A stretch of 64,000 bases of DNA from Pandoraea eparura (GCF_902459725.1 NZ_CABPSH010000005.1:124001-188000), one strand, 5' to 3'. Positions 26,371 to 35,159 are shown, counted from the first letter of the stretch. Made by a program: numbers and translations. The notes: generated from the sequence alone by a model not told the origin.

Positions 26371-27624
26371 TCAGGAAAACACGCGCCTGGCGTGAATGCC
26401 GAGCCCCAGCGCCACGCTGGCGAGACGGTCGCCGAATACCGGCGTCGCTTTCGGAAACGCGGCACACATCGCATCGGAAAGGCAGCGCAGGCCCGTGGAG
26501 CCGCCGGTGAAGTAGAGCGCATCGACGTCCTCGGCGCGCAAGCCGGCCAACGCGGCCGTATGCACAGCGCCTGCCGTGATGCTTGCGATCTCGTCGCCGA
26601 CCGCTTCCACCAATCCCGCTTCCGAGAACGCGACCGCCAGATCGCGCTCGATCACCGACAGGTCGATGCGTGTTTCGCCGCCGGAGGCCACGTCGATCTT
26701 CGCGTCTTCGGCATGGCCGACGAGCGCGTGTCCGAGGCGTTGCTCGACCGTGCGCATCAGGCGTCGGTGATGGGCCGGATCGGCGTACAGATGCGCCGTG
26801 AGCGCCAACTCGCCAACGCGCTTCGGCGTGTAGACCGTGTTGATCAGGTGCCACGTCGCCAGATCAAAATAGATCCGGTTCGGCACTTCCTTGCCATCGG
26901 GGCCGAGCGCCTTGTAACCGAGTTCGCGCAGGATCGTGGCCAGCTCGATGCGGCGGTCGAAGTCCGTGCCCGCGATGTGCACGCCGTGGTGGGCGAGCAC
27001 GTCGTCCTTGCGATCGAGATGGCGTGCCCGTTCCGGTCCCACACGCACCAGCGAGAAGTCCGAGGTGCCGCCGCCAATGTCGATGACGAGCACCTGCTGC
27101 TCATGGCTCAGGCGCGACTCGTAATCGAACGCGGCCGCGATCGGCTCGAACTGGAACTGCACGTCCTGGAAGCCCACATCGCGCGCGCTTTGTTCGAGCG
27201 AGCGCTGCGCGGCGGCGTCGGCACGCGGATCGTCGTCGACGAAGAACACGGGGCGTCCCATGACCACATGACGCAAATCGCCGCTGCTGGACTTCAGCGC
27301 ATGCGTGCGCAGATGGCGCAGGAACGTGGCGATGATGTCGATGTAGCGCATCGCCGAGCCGTTGCCGAGGTCGGTGGTGCTTTCGATCAGGGAGGAGCCG
27401 AGCAGGCTTTTGAGCGAGCGCATCAGGCGCCCGTCGTAGCCATCGACGTAATCGGCAACGGCCTGGCGGCCGAACGAGACGCGGCCACCTTCGTCGGCAT
27501 TGAAGAAGACGGCGGTCGGCAGCGTGCCGTAGCCGGCTTCCAGCTCGACCAGACGCATGGCGGCGCCGTCTTGCACGGCGACGGCAGAATTCGAAGTGCC
27601 GAAATCGATGGCGCAGAAACTCAT
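26371..27624 (-). CDS. Hsp70-family chaperone-like ATPase (YegD type)
   Basis: A 417-residue actin/Hsp70-fold ATPase without the usual substrate-binding domain. Visible blocks are CAIDFGTSNSAVAV (phosphate 1) at the N-terminus, FEPIAAAFDYE, VIDIGGGTSDFSLVRVG (phosphate 2) and ALYFTGGSTGLRCL (adenosine motif). This architecture is that of YegD, a distant Hsp70 relative with no settled function. The start at 27624 begins just before the first motif; upstream in-frame residues are basic and atypical. It is convergent with amn (17 bases apart) and 100 bases downstream of the MFS gene on the same strand. Confidence 0.88.
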   Translation of the reverse strand: MSFCAIDFGTSNSAVAVQDGAAMRLVELEAGYGTLPTAVFFNADEGGRVSFGRQAVADYVDGYDGRLMRSLKSLLGSSLIESTTDLGNGSAMRYIDIIATFLRHLRTHALKSSSGDLRHVVMGRPVFFVDDDPRADAAAQRSLEQSARDVGFQDVQFQFEPIAAAFDYESRLSHEQQVLVIDIGGGTSDFSLVRVGPERARHLDRKDDVLAHHGVHIAGTDFDRRIELATILRELGYKALGPDGKEVPNRIYFDLATWHLINTVYTPKRVGELALTAHLYADPAHHRRLMRTVEQRLGHALVGHAEDAKIDVASGGETRIDLSVIERDLAVAFSEAGLVEAVGDEIASITAGAVHTAALAGLRAEDVDALYFTGGSTGLRCLSDAMCAAFPKATPVFGDRLASVALGLGIHARRVFS

Positions 27625-27724
27625 GGCATTTGCGGCCCGCACGGGCGAGCCGTAAAAGGTCGGCAGTGTAGCACGGCCGGGCGGCCGGCCGCAGGAAGGC
27701 ACTCGGGCCATCGGGGCACCGCGC

Positions 27725-29155
27725 TCATCCGCGCGCCGAATTCGCGCCCGGCTGGGCGGCGGGCAGCGTGCGCAGACTGCTCACCACGGCCGCGACCGCG
27801 GCGAACGCGGCGGCCACGAAAAGTGAGGCGCGCGTGCCGAGGCCGGACGGGGAGACGCTGAAGATGAGGGCCACGAGCGCCGCGCCGGTCGTCTGCCCGG
27901 TCAGGCGCGCGGTGCCCAGCATGCCGCTCGCGCCGCCGCTGCGATGCGCGGGGGCGGCCGTGAGCATCGCGTAGTTGTTGGGCGACTGAAACAGGCCGAA
28001 GCCGAAACCGCACAGGGCCATGCGCCAGACGATGTCAGCCTGATGCGGATGCGCGGGCAGCAGGCCGAGCGCGAGCAACCCGAGGGCGAACGCCGCCAAC
28101 CCGATCGCGCCGAGCAGCCCCGGCTTGTAATACTCCAGCAGCCGGCCGGCCAGCGGCGCGACGACGACGATGGTGAGCGGCCAGGCAGTCATCAGCAGGC
28201 CCGTCTGGACACGATCGAAGCCGAGCGAATCCTGCAGGAAGAACGGTAGTGCGACGAAGGCGAGCATCTGTGCGCAGAACGACGCCATCGACGTGCAGAT
28301 CGACAGCCCGAAAATGGGAATGCGCAACAGGTCGAGGGGCAGCAGCGGCACTGGCTGGGTGCGTTGACGTCGCACGAAAACGGTACCGATGACGAGGGCG
28401 GCGGCGACTTCGAGCGCGACGAGCCAGCGCGCTTGACCGTGCCCGAAGGCGTCGATGCCGGAGATGAGCAAACCGAAGGTGAGCGCACTCAACAGCGCAC
28501 CGGTCCAGTCGAACGGGTGGGAGGCGCGGGCCGTGTCGGGCAGCGAGCGCACGGCGATGACAAAGGCGATGATGCCAAGCGGCACATTGATGGCAAAGAG
28601 CCACGGCCAGTGCGCGATGGACAGCACACCGGCGGCAATCGTCGGGCCTGCGGCGGACGAGATGGCAACGATGAGCGCGTTGAGCGAGACGCCGCGTCCG
28701 AGCCAGCGCGACGGGTAGATCGCTTTGACCAGCGCGGTGTTCACACTCATGATGCCCGCCGCGCCGAAGCCCTGCGCCACACGCGCGAGCGTGAGCGTGA
28801 CGAGCGAATCCGAGAGGGCGCAGCCGAGCGAGGCGACCGTGAAGAGCGCGAGCCCGACGGTATAGACGCGGCGGTAGCTCACGATCTCGCCGAGCGCGGC
28901 AAGCGGCAGCAACGAGATGGTGATGGCGAGCTGGTAGGCGTTGACGATCCAGATCGACGTGGCCGGGCTGGCGTTGAGGTCGCGCGCGATGGTGGGGAGC
29001 CCAACGTTGGCAATCGCCCCGTCGAGCACCGCGAGGGAGATGGCGAGCATGACGGTTGCAACGGCCCAGGCCCGGGCGGGCATGGGCATGCCGTCAGTGT
29101 AGGTGTCGGACATGTGAGCAGCGGAAGACGAAACGGACGCGTACCGGGAAGCCAT
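27725..29155 (-). CDS. MFS drug exporter, 14-TM DHA2 (EmrB/QacA) family
   Basis: A 476-residue hydrophobic transporter with about 14 predicted helices. LDGAIANVGLPTIARDL is motif D1 of DHA2 pumps, ARVAQGFGAAGIMSVNTALV is motif B-like, and SSAAGPTIAAGVLS corresponds to motif C of antiporters. Proton-driven export of a toxic hydrophobic compound is likely; the substrate is unknown. The start may be 29155 or the internal ATG at 29113 (MSDTYTDG); neither has a clear ribosome site. A perfect nine-base dyad 115 bases upstream is a candidate repressor site. Confidence 0.87.
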   Translation of the reverse strand: MASRYASVSSSAAHMSDTYTDGMPMPARAWAVATVMLAISLAVLDGAIANVGLPTIARDLNASPATSIWIVNAYQLAITISLLPLAALGEIVSYRRVYTVGLALFTVASLGCALSDSLVTLTLARVAQGFGAAGIMSVNTALVKAIYPSRWLGRGVSLNALIVAISSAAGPTIAAGVLSIAHWPWLFAINVPLGIIAFVIAVRSLPDTARASHPFDWTGALLSALTFGLLISGIDAFGHGQARWLVALEVAAALVIGTVFVRRQRTQPVPLLPLDLLRIPIFGLSICTSMASFCAQMLAFVALPFFLQDSLGFDRVQTGLLMTAWPLTIVVVAPLAGRLLEYYKPGLLGAIGLAAFALGLLALGLLPAHPHQADIVWRMALCGFGFGLFQSPNNYAMLTAAPAHRSGGASGMLGTARLTGQTTGAALVALIFSVSPSGLGTRASLFVAAAFAAVAAVVSSLRTLPAAQPGANSARG

Positions 29156-29269
29156 GGCGGGGACACGCGAGAGGAAAGTGTCATCCTGCCCGAAATCCCC
29201 GGATGAAGCGGTGCCCTAGCGCAGAGCCTTGTGTTTACAGGGTTTTCGATGAGTGCGTCGCGTTTCGAC

Positions 29270-29291
29270 TGACGGAACTAATGTTCCGTCA
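29270..29291. promoter_or_regulatory. Palindromic operator candidate upstream of the MFS gene
   Basis: TGACGGAAC (29270-29278) and GTTCCGTCA (29283-29291) are perfect inverted nine-base arms around TAAT. The dyad is in the gap between the P450 stop (29325) and the MFS start (29155) and has the size and symmetry of a TetR-family operator. On the minus strand no U-tract follows, so a terminator for the P450 gene is less likely. No TetR gene is nearby. Confidence 0.55.
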
Positions 29292-29324
29292 AATAAAACA
29301 ATGCGCCGGAGGCGGCAAACGACC

Positions 29325-30602
29325 TCAATCCGCCGGTGCCTCCTCGTGGAAACGCGCGATGCGAACGTTGCCGAGCGGGTGATACGCCGTGCCGGTCGCG
29401 ATGGCGGCGAGATCGACCTCGCTGTCGAGGATCGTCTGAACGCCGAGCGCGGCAATCGTGCTCGCCGGCGAGCGCCCCGGGCAGGTGTGGGCGCCGTGCC
29501 CGAAGGTCCAGGCCATATCGTCTGGCCCGGCACTGGCGGGCGCAGCGGCCAGCACCACCAGGATGGCGTCGCCGCGGGCGAGCGTGCGTTCGCCGATGAC
29601 GGCGGGCGCGTGCAGGAAGCGTCGGGTGTTTTGCACGGGCGGATCGAGGCGAATCACGTCACTGACGGTCGCGATGGCGACGGCGAGGTTGGCGCGAAGC
29701 ATCTGACGGCCATCGATGGCAGGTATGACAGTGGGCGACGCGTGCCGCGCGAGCCGGCGCAGACTGTTGGCCACAAGCCCGGCGCAGGCGTCGTGCGTTT
29801 GCGTGAAGAGGCCCGCGACATTTGCCGTAAGCGCGGCATGGTCGAGGGCGTCGTCGTGTGCCGCGATTCGCGCCGTGTCACGCAGCCAAGTCCCCGGGGC
29901 GGCATCGTTGTCGAGCCAACGCATGGCGCGCTGGCACAGTGCCGTGGCTGCGCGGTGTCCGCGTGCGATCGCCTCGGCGCGCGGCGACGGCTTGGCGGAT
30001 TCCGCCATCGCCGCGACCAGCGTGCGGACGTCGTCGTACACGTCGACCCACTGCGAAGACGGAACGCCCAGCCACGCCGCGAGGGCGTAGATCGGCTGGC
30101 GGAAGACGAAATCGTCGAGGCGGGCGGTGGGCGTGTCCCCTTGGGCGAGATAGGCATCCGCGCAAGCGGCCTGGCTGGCGTCGCGCAGTCGGTCGAGAGT
30201 GGCGCCGTCGGCGTGCAGCGAGGCGAGTCGCGCCTTGAGCCACGGCTTCATCGCTGCGTGCGTGGCGCCGTCGTTCATCCGCACGAGCGCACCGAACCAG
30301 TCGCCCGCGGCACCCTTGGCCAGAGCGGCAGGGACCGTCGCGCCGGCCGGCCGCACGCCGCAAGCCGGATGGCGCAGCACGGCGGCCAGTGCTTGCGGCC
30401 CCGCCGCGACCCACAGGCCGAGCGAGGCATCGAAGTCGAACGGACGATGCGCGGCGAGCGATTGGTAGTAAGCGTAAGGATTGGGGTGCACGACGGCGGC
30501 CAGCGCATGGGCGGGCGGCGGCACGGTGGGGAGAACGGCGGTAGCGGCGAGCATGGCGGATGTCCGGAGATGAGGAGATGAGGGGATGACGGTGCTCATC
30601 AT
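29325..30602 (-). CDS. Cytochrome P450
   Basis: A P450 of about 425 residues. The haem-ligand motif FGHGAHTCPG gives the proximal Cys in GAHTCPGR. VSDVIRLDPPVQNTRRFLHAPA corresponds to the region after the K helix with the conserved PP and R. The I-helix segment is unusual (VAGLFTQTHDACAGLVANSLRR): the common acid-threonine pair is replaced by T-H-D. No ferredoxin or reductase gene is nearby, so electrons must come from elsewhere. The start is uncertain (30602, 30599 or 30554). It is divergent from an ArsR-type regulator gene, which may control it. Substrate unknown. Confidence 0.85.
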   Translation of the reverse strand: MMSTVIPSSPHLRTSAMLAATAVLPTVPPPAHALAAVVHPNPYAYYQSLAAHRPFDFDASLGLWVAAGPQALAAVLRHPACGVRPAGATVPAALAKGAAGDWFGALVRMNDGATHAAMKPWLKARLASLHADGATLDRLRDASQAACADAYLAQGDTPTARLDDFVFRQPIYALAAWLGVPSSQWVDVYDDVRTLVAAMAESAKPSPRAEAIARGHRAATALCQRAMRWLDNDAAPGTWLRDTARIAAHDDALDHAALTANVAGLFTQTHDACAGLVANSLRRLARHASPTVIPAIDGRQMLRANLAVAIATVSDVIRLDPPVQNTRRFLHAPAVIGERTLARGDAILVVLAAAPASAGPDDMAWTFGHGAHTCPGRSPASTIAALGVQTILDSEVDLAAIATGTAYHPLGNVRIARFHEEAPAD

Positions 30603-30663
30603 GGCGCACCGGCTGTCCGGCACGTTTCATCGCGTGCTGAAGTGTTGCGCGCATCGCCGGTCC

Positions 30664-30698
30664 TATACTGCCGGTACTGAAGCCGATACCGTGCTTCA
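30664..30698 (+). promoter_or_regulatory. Promoter/operator between the P450 and ArsR-type genes
   Basis: A TATACT -10 box at 30664-30669 comes before two interleaved inverted repeats: CGGTA/TACCG (30672-30676 and 30687-30691) and TGAAGC/GCTTCA (30678-30683 and 30693-30698). They fall at the expected transcription start of the ArsR-type gene, a suitable place for autorepression and shared control of the divergent P450 gene. Confidence 0.5.
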
Positions 30699-30720
30699 TA
30701 TTTCTTACGGGAGCCCTGCT

Positions 30721-31422
30721 GTGGACATCGCAAGAGATCACGCCCCCGGCGTCAGTTCGCTCGCCGCGTTGCTCGCCGATGCCGGTCGCATGACCATGCT
30801 GTGGGCATTGATGGACGGTTCCGCCCGCCCCGCCGGAGAGCTGGCACTGGTAGCCGGGCTATCGCCTTCCAGCGCGAGCGGGCACCTTGCCCGGCTGGTC
30901 GACGGCGGCGTGCTCGCGCAGGAAGCGCGCGGGCGCCATCGTTATTTTCGCATTGCCACGCCTGAGACTGCCGCTGCCATCGAAGCGCTCGCCAGCGCCG
31001 TGCTCGCCACGCGCGACCTGCGCCCACGTCCGGTCCCGGTCAGTCGTGCCACGCCTGTGCCGCTGCGCCACGCGCGAACCTGTTACGACCATCTTGCCGG
31101 GGAGATTGCCGTCGATCTCTTCGCGCGGATGCACGCCCACCGCTGGCTTCGGATCGACGGGAGCGACGTGGCGCTCACCGATGCCGGTGTCGAAGGGCTC
31201 ACCGCCCTTGGCGTCAACCTCACCCGCGCCCGTGCCCATCGGCGCCGGTTCGCCTGCACGTGTCCCGACTGGAGTGAGCGCAAGCCACATCTGGGCGGCG
31301 CGCTGGGGGCGGCGCTGCTCAGTACCTGTCTCGATGCGAAGTGGCTCGAACCCACCCGTGAGCCGCGCGCGCTGCGCGTCACGCCGCTCGGGGAACGCAC
31401 GCTCGGCACCATCGCCGTATGA
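30721..31422 (+). CDS. ArsR-family HTH transcriptional regulator
   Basis: A 233-residue regulator. The N-terminal winged helix (SLAALLADAGRMTMLWALMD, then RPAGELALVAGLSPSSASGH and LARLVDGGVLAQEARGRHRYF) is a classical ArsR domain. The C-terminal part contains RRFACTCPDWSERKPHLGGA. I have seen this Cys-rich WSERKPHLGG stretch in a widespread ArsR subgroup without a known ligand; the CTC pair could sense metal or redox state. The GTG start at 30721 has GGGAG seven bases upstream; earlier in-frame codons do not match the family. It is divergent from the P450 gene. Confidence 0.85.
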   Translation: MDIARDHAPGVSSLAALLADAGRMTMLWALMDGSARPAGELALVAGLSPSSASGHLARLVDGGVLAQEARGRHRYFRIATPETAAAIEALASAVLATRDLRPRPVPVSRATPVPLRHARTCYDHLAGEIAVDLFARMHAHRWLRIDGSDVALTDAGVEGLTALGVNLTRARAHRRRFACTCPDWSERKPHLGGALGAALLSTCLDAKWLEPTREPRALRVTPLGERTLGTIAV

Positions 31423-31453
31423 TTTCGGGCGATCAGTGTGACATCACGGCGGC

Positions 31454-32314
31454 TCAGCCCCGCTCGGCGGCCGCGAGAAATGCGGGCGCGTCGGCCAGCA
31501 GGATGGCGAGATCGGCGGCGCCCGACTTGACGGCGCGGGCGGTGCGCTCGCGTGTGAGAGTGTCGGTGCCGACCAGCGAGCGCGGACCCGCAACGCTCAG
31601 GGCTGCCAACGGTCTGCCGTGCGCGTCGAGCACGGCAGCGGCGCAGGCGTCGATGCCCGCTTCGAAGCCGTCCTGGCTCCAGGCGCATCCGGTCTCGCGA
31701 TCGCGCGTGAGCTGGGCATCGAGCGAGGCATACGTGCGCGCACTTTGTGCCGTGGCGGCCGCGAGCGGTTCCGGCCCGAGCAACGCGCGGCGTCGCTCGG
31801 TGCTCAGATGCGCGAGCAGCGACCGGCCTGGTGCCGTCAAATGGGCGGTGACGCGGCTGCCCGCGCGAATATTGCTCACGAGCGGCAACGCCGGCGTTTC
31901 GCACAATAGATAGCGCACCTGAGCACCATCGAGCACGGTGAGGTAGCTCGATAGTCCGGTCTCGGTCGTCACGCGCGTGAGCACGCGTCGTGCCGTCGCG
32001 AGGTGGTCCTCGCCGGCGAGTGCCGTGGCCGCCAGCGTCAGGAAATTGAGTCCGAGTCGATGGCCCCCTTGCGGCAGCGGCTCCAGCACGCCCTCGAATT
32101 GCAGCGTCTCGATCAGACGCATGACGGTCACGCGATTGACCCCGATGCGGCGGCCGACGTCGCTGACGTTGGCCGTGGACCCGCCGTCCGCAATGTACCG
32201 CAGCAACTTGAGCGCACGCATGACCGGCGTCACGAGGCCTGTTTGTCCGGCGTCGTGCCCGTCGGCGGGGGCGGCGCCGGTCGTGGGCGCAACGTCTTGC
32301 GTAGCTTTGGTCAT
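31454..32314 (-). CDS. IclR-family transcriptional regulator
   Basis: A 286-residue IclR protein. The N-terminal winged HTH (VMRALKLLRYIADGGSTANV, SDVGRRIGVNRVTVMRLIET) is followed by the effector-binding domain (LTRVTTETGLSSYLTVLDGA; AHLTAPGRSLLAHL; GFEAGIDACAAAVLDAHGRP). The start at 32314 is followed directly by the low-complexity linker to the HTH; an in-frame ATG at 32323 is the alternative. It is 68 bases downstream of the FAD monooxygenase gene on the same strand. Its probable target is the monooxygenase promoter, which carries repeated GTTCAAATAT half-sites. Confidence 0.88.
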   Translation of the reverse strand: MTKATQDVAPTTGAAPADGHDAGQTGLVTPVMRALKLLRYIADGGSTANVSDVGRRIGVNRVTVMRLIETLQFEGVLEPLPQGGHRLGLNFLTLAATALAGEDHLATARRVLTRVTTETGLSSYLTVLDGAQVRYLLCETPALPLVSNIRAGSRVTAHLTAPGRSLLAHLSTERRRALLGPEPLAAATAQSARTYASLDAQLTRDRETGCAWSQDGFEAGIDACAAAVLDAHGRPLAALSVAGPRSLVGTDTLTRERTARAVKSGAADLAILLADAPAFLAAAERG

Positions 32315-32382
32315 GCGTTCCATTCCAATCGTCGGGGGCATCCGGGCAGGGCGGTGCGGCGCTCGCACCGCCTCAGGGTCGT

Positions 32383-33540
32383 TCAGACCGCGAGCGGAAC
32401 TTGCCACGCGTCGTACTCGTAGACCCAATCGGCATTGCCACCTTCCTTGAGCCACTGGTTGCCGCGCGAGCCGATCTGCACACGTGCCGTGCGTTCACGT
32501 CGCGACGCCTCGTAGCGCGCGAGGGCGGCGGCGAGCGTCGAGACGTCGGCGCTCGGACCTACGGCCGCCAAGTGGCGAGACAGTACCACAGCATCTTCGA
32601 TCGCCATGCCGGCGCCTTGCGCCATGAACGGCATCATCGGATGGCTGGCGTCGCCGAGCAGCGACACGCGGTCGCGCGACCATTGCGGCAAGGGATCGCG
32701 CACATACAGCGCCGACTTCAGCACGCTGTCGCATGCGTCGAGCAGGGCGCGTGCCTCGGGATGATAGTCGGCGTACATGGCGCGCAGCTCGTGCACGTCG
32801 CCCGGTGCTGTCCACGACTCCAGCGTCCAGGTGTCCTGCGGCGTTGTGGCGAAGACGAAGATGTCGCGCCCGAGATTGAGCGGGAACGTCACGATCTGGC
32901 TCGACGGGGTCGGTCCCCACCACTTGGTGAACGCGCCGAGATTCGGCACGCCGTCGAGCTTGTCCGCCGGCACGACAGCGCGGTATGCCACCACGCCGGT
33001 GAACTCCGGCGACTCCGGCCCGAACAAGCCAGTGCGCACGACCGAGTGGATACCGTCCGCACCGATGAGCACGTCGACATCATCGTGCGTGCCGTCCGCG
33101 AACGCGAGTCGAATGGGGCCGGGCTGCCCGTCGGCGGGCGCATCGAACGAGACGAGCTTTTTGCCGAGCGCAATCGACTCGGCGGGCACGGCCTGCTCCA
33201 GCGCCTGCAACAGGTCGGCGCGGTGCATCGTGAGCTGCGGCGCGCCGTATTTCGTTTGCGCCGTAAGAGCCATTTCCAGACGCGACGTCTCTTCGCCCGA
33301 ATCCCACATGCGGCTGATGCGATGGCTCGGCTGTGCCGCCGACTGGCGCAAGGCGTCGCCGACGCCGAGACCATCGAGCGCGCGCACCGCGTTGGGCGTC
33401 AGATTGATGTCCGCGCCGACACGCGCAAACTGCGCCGCCTGCTCATACACGCGAACACGGAAACCGGCGCGCAGCAAACCGATGGCGGCAGCCAGACCGC
33501 CGATGCCGGCACCGTTGATGCCGATGAGAGGAGCTTGCAT
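32383..33540 (-). CDS. FAD-dependent aromatic monooxygenase (salicylate / 6-hydroxynicotinate hydroxylase family)
   Basis: A 385-residue class A flavoprotein hydroxylase. It shows the ADP-binding GINGAGIGGLAAAIGLL at 7-23, the DG motif VLIGADGIHSVVR at 157-169 and the flavin motif RVSLLGDASHPMMPFMAQGA near 291-310. The C-terminal WVYEYDAWQ resembles NicC. However, the segment corresponding to NicC His47 reads INLTPN with no His, so a 6-hydroxynicotinate substrate is doubtful. It would hydroxylate, perhaps decarboxylatively, a hydroxylated aromatic acid using NAD(P)H and O2. AAGGA lies seven bases before the ATG. It is transcribed with the downstream IclR gene and away from the porin. Confidence 0.88.
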   Translation of the reverse strand: MQAPLIGINGAGIGGLAAAIGLLRAGFRVRVYEQAAQFARVGADINLTPNAVRALDGLGVGDALRQSAAQPSHRISRMWDSGEETSRLEMALTAQTKYGAPQLTMHRADLLQALEQAVPAESIALGKKLVSFDAPADGQPGPIRLAFADGTHDDVDVLIGADGIHSVVRTGLFGPESPEFTGVVAYRAVVPADKLDGVPNLGAFTKWWGPTPSSQIVTFPLNLGRDIFVFATTPQDTWTLESWTAPGDVHELRAMYADYHPEARALLDACDSVLKSALYVRDPLPQWSRDRVSLLGDASHPMMPFMAQGAGMAIEDAVVLSRHLAAVGPSADVSTLAAALARYEASRRERTARVQIGSRGNQWLKEGGNADWVYEYDAWQVPLAV

Positions 33541-33586
33541 GGGAACATCCTTTGACGAAAGTGACGACAGGCCAGAAAAATAAAAC

Positions 33587-33616
33587 GTTCAAATATGAAC
33601 ATAATGTTCAAATATT
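33587..33616 (-). promoter_or_regulatory. Operator repeats upstream of the FAD monooxygenase gene
   Basis: GTTCAAATATGAAC (33587-33600) is a palindrome with GTTCA/TGAAC arms. Its first ten bases recur as GTTCAAATAT at 33606-33615, exactly 19 bases on. The pair lies 47-76 bases before the monooxygenase start codon in an AT-rich stretch, a position expected for an IclR-type operator. The adjacent IclR gene (31454-32314) is the natural candidate. Confidence 0.6.
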
Positions 33617-33866
33617 ATTGTTTTTGATTCGATCGAACGCAAGGCATCCTCGGGTAAATCCTGAGGGAACGGATCGACCCCGAACGGTGGCAAGATGGGA
33701 CGCACGGCAACGCCCGCGGGACGAACGGCGCCGCCCGAACCGCAGGTGAGACGGCAATTGGCGGCGCTACGTGCGCGCACTAGCACGCCAAATTGTTCTA
33801 ATCAATTCGTGCATCTCCGCTGCGGGACTCACGCGTCACCTGGCCTAAGCTTCGCTCAGTTGGTTT

Positions 33867-33900
33867 CATAAGTAATCCAACGTTTCATAGGTGGAACGTT
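33867..33900 (+). promoter_or_regulatory. Shared operator-like motif, copy 1 (porin promoter)
   Basis: Begins CATAAGTAATCCAACGTTTC and ends ATAGGTGGAACGTT. Within it, ACGTTTC and GGAACGT (33880-33899) form an inverted repeat with one mismatch. A direct repeat GTTTCATA occurs at 33864 and 33882. The same motif lies before the ABC/catabolic operon at 35294-35327. It is 98 bases upstream of the porin start. Confidence 0.7.
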
Positions 33901-33997
33901 AGGCGATGGGGCGTGACAGGGCGATTGGCTTGAGTCGCCGCGCATCGCATCCGGCGTCTTCACCGTTTTCGAATCATCGAACGACAGGAGTACACAG

Positions 33998-35107
33998 ATG
34001 AAGCGGTTTCCGATGGGGCGGATCCCTGGCATGACGGCACTGGCGGCGGCAACGCTTCTGGCGGCGGGGGTGCCGGTCGCAGCGCAGGCGCAGAGCAACG
34101 TGACGATCTACGGCAGCCTGGATGCCGGCATGGCGTATGTGAACAACCAGGGTGGCAACGCGAACTGGATCGCCCAACAGGGCGCGACGCAGCCGGATCG
34201 CTGGGGCTTTCGCGGTGTCGAGGATCTGGGCGGTGGCAATCGCGCCATCTTCCAACTGGAAAACGGCTTCTCGACGCTCTCGGGCAACACCGTCAAGGCC
34301 GGCGCGATGTTCAACCGCCAGTCGTGGGTCGGTCTGCAGTCGGACAAGATGGGTACGCTCACCATCGGTCACATGACCACGTTCAACTTCGACTGGCTCG
34401 GGCCGATGAGCACGGCCTATCTGGGCATGAACTGGTACATGTTCCACCCGGGTAACCTCGACGAGCTGGCGAACACGTCCGTCGTCCAGGTCGACAACTC
34501 CGTGCGCTACGTCACGCCCGACTTCGCCGGCTTCAAGGCGGGCAGCATGATCTCGTTCGGCAACAACACGAACTTCGCCAACGGGCGCAAGTGGAGCGTG
34601 GCCGCGAACTATACGAACGGCCGCTTCAAGGCGTCGGCGGTCTACTCGAACGAGAACAACCGCACGCCGAACGTCGCCGTGCTCGGCGGCGCGACTTTCC
34701 AGGGCCAGGCGGTCGGCAGCTACGCAGCGTCGAACGTCGAGAACATGGGCGCAGGCGTGTCGTATGGCTTCGGGCCGTGGCTGCTGCACGCGCTCTACAC
34801 GCGCGTAAAACTGCAATCGCCGGGCTTCAGCGACACCTACCAGTCGTTCGACGGCGGTGCCAACTACGCGACGGGGGCCGCCAACACGATCACCTTCGGC
34901 GCGGCCACGACCTCGCTGACGGGCAAGCGCTGGACGCAGGTCAGCCTGGGCGATGTCTATGCCTTCTCCAAGCGCACGCAGGTGTACCTGAGCGGCGTGT
35001 ATCAACACGCGAGCGGCAATGGCGCGGTCACGGCCATCAATACGATCGGCGCCTCGTCGACGGGCAACCAGTTCATCATCCTGTCGGGCGTGCATCACTC
35101 GTTCTGA
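33998..35107 (+). CDS. Outer-membrane general porin (porin_4 / OmpC-like)
   Basis: A 369-residue trimeric beta-barrel porin. The signal peptide (LAAATLLAAGVPVAAQAQ) is followed by SNVTIYGSLDAGMAYVNNQG, the classical first strand of betaproteobacterial porins. DRWGFRGVEDLGGGNRAIFQLENGFS and the terminal LSGVHHSF with C-terminal Phe complete the pattern. AGGAG lies seven bases before the ATG. The gene sits between the monooxygenase and the ABC-containing operon and shares a promoter motif with the latter. It is probably the dedicated uptake pore for the catabolic substrate. A perfect intrinsic terminator follows. Confidence 0.93.
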   Translation: MKRFPMGRIPGMTALAAATLLAAGVPVAAQAQSNVTIYGSLDAGMAYVNNQGGNANWIAQQGATQPDRWGFRGVEDLGGGNRAIFQLENGFSTLSGNTVKAGAMFNRQSWVGLQSDKMGTLTIGHMTTFNFDWLGPMSTAYLGMNWYMFHPGNLDELANTSVVQVDNSVRYVTPDFAGFKAGSMISFGNNTNFANGRKWSVAANYTNGRFKASAVYSNENNRTPNVAVLGGATFQGQAVGSYAASNVENMGAGVSYGFGPWLLHALYTRVKLQSPGFSDTYQSFDGGANYATGAANTITFGAATTSLTGKRWTQVSLGDVYAFSKRTQVYLSGVYQHASGNGAVTAINTIGASSTGNQFIILSGVHHSF

Positions 35108-35159
35108 CGCGCCGCGCAATGCCAATGCATTGCAACACGCACCCAGTGGTCTCTCTTTG

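Larger units (their letters stand above)
33541..33997. other. Divergent regulatory region between the monooxygenase and porin genes
   Basis: About 457 bases without a gene. The left end is AT-rich and carries repeats likely bound by the IclR regulator of the monooxygenase. The middle (33650-33830) shows nothing recognisable. The right end carries the long motif shared with the catabolic operon promoter and then the porin ribosome site. Confidence 0.6.

Noticed and set aside
28364-29206. Plus-strand ORF of 280 codons opposite the MFS gene
   Set aside because: Extremely Arg/Asp/Gly-rich shadow of a hydrophobic membrane-protein gene.
29270-29291. Intrinsic terminator of the P450 gene
   Set aside because: No U-run follows the dyad on the minus strand, and the AT-rich side lies before it.
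32383-33540. Specific naming as nicC (6-hydroxynicotinate 3-monooxygenase)
   Set aside because: Overall similarity and C-terminus fit, but the catalytic-His segment does not, and no nicotinate pathway genes are adjacent.
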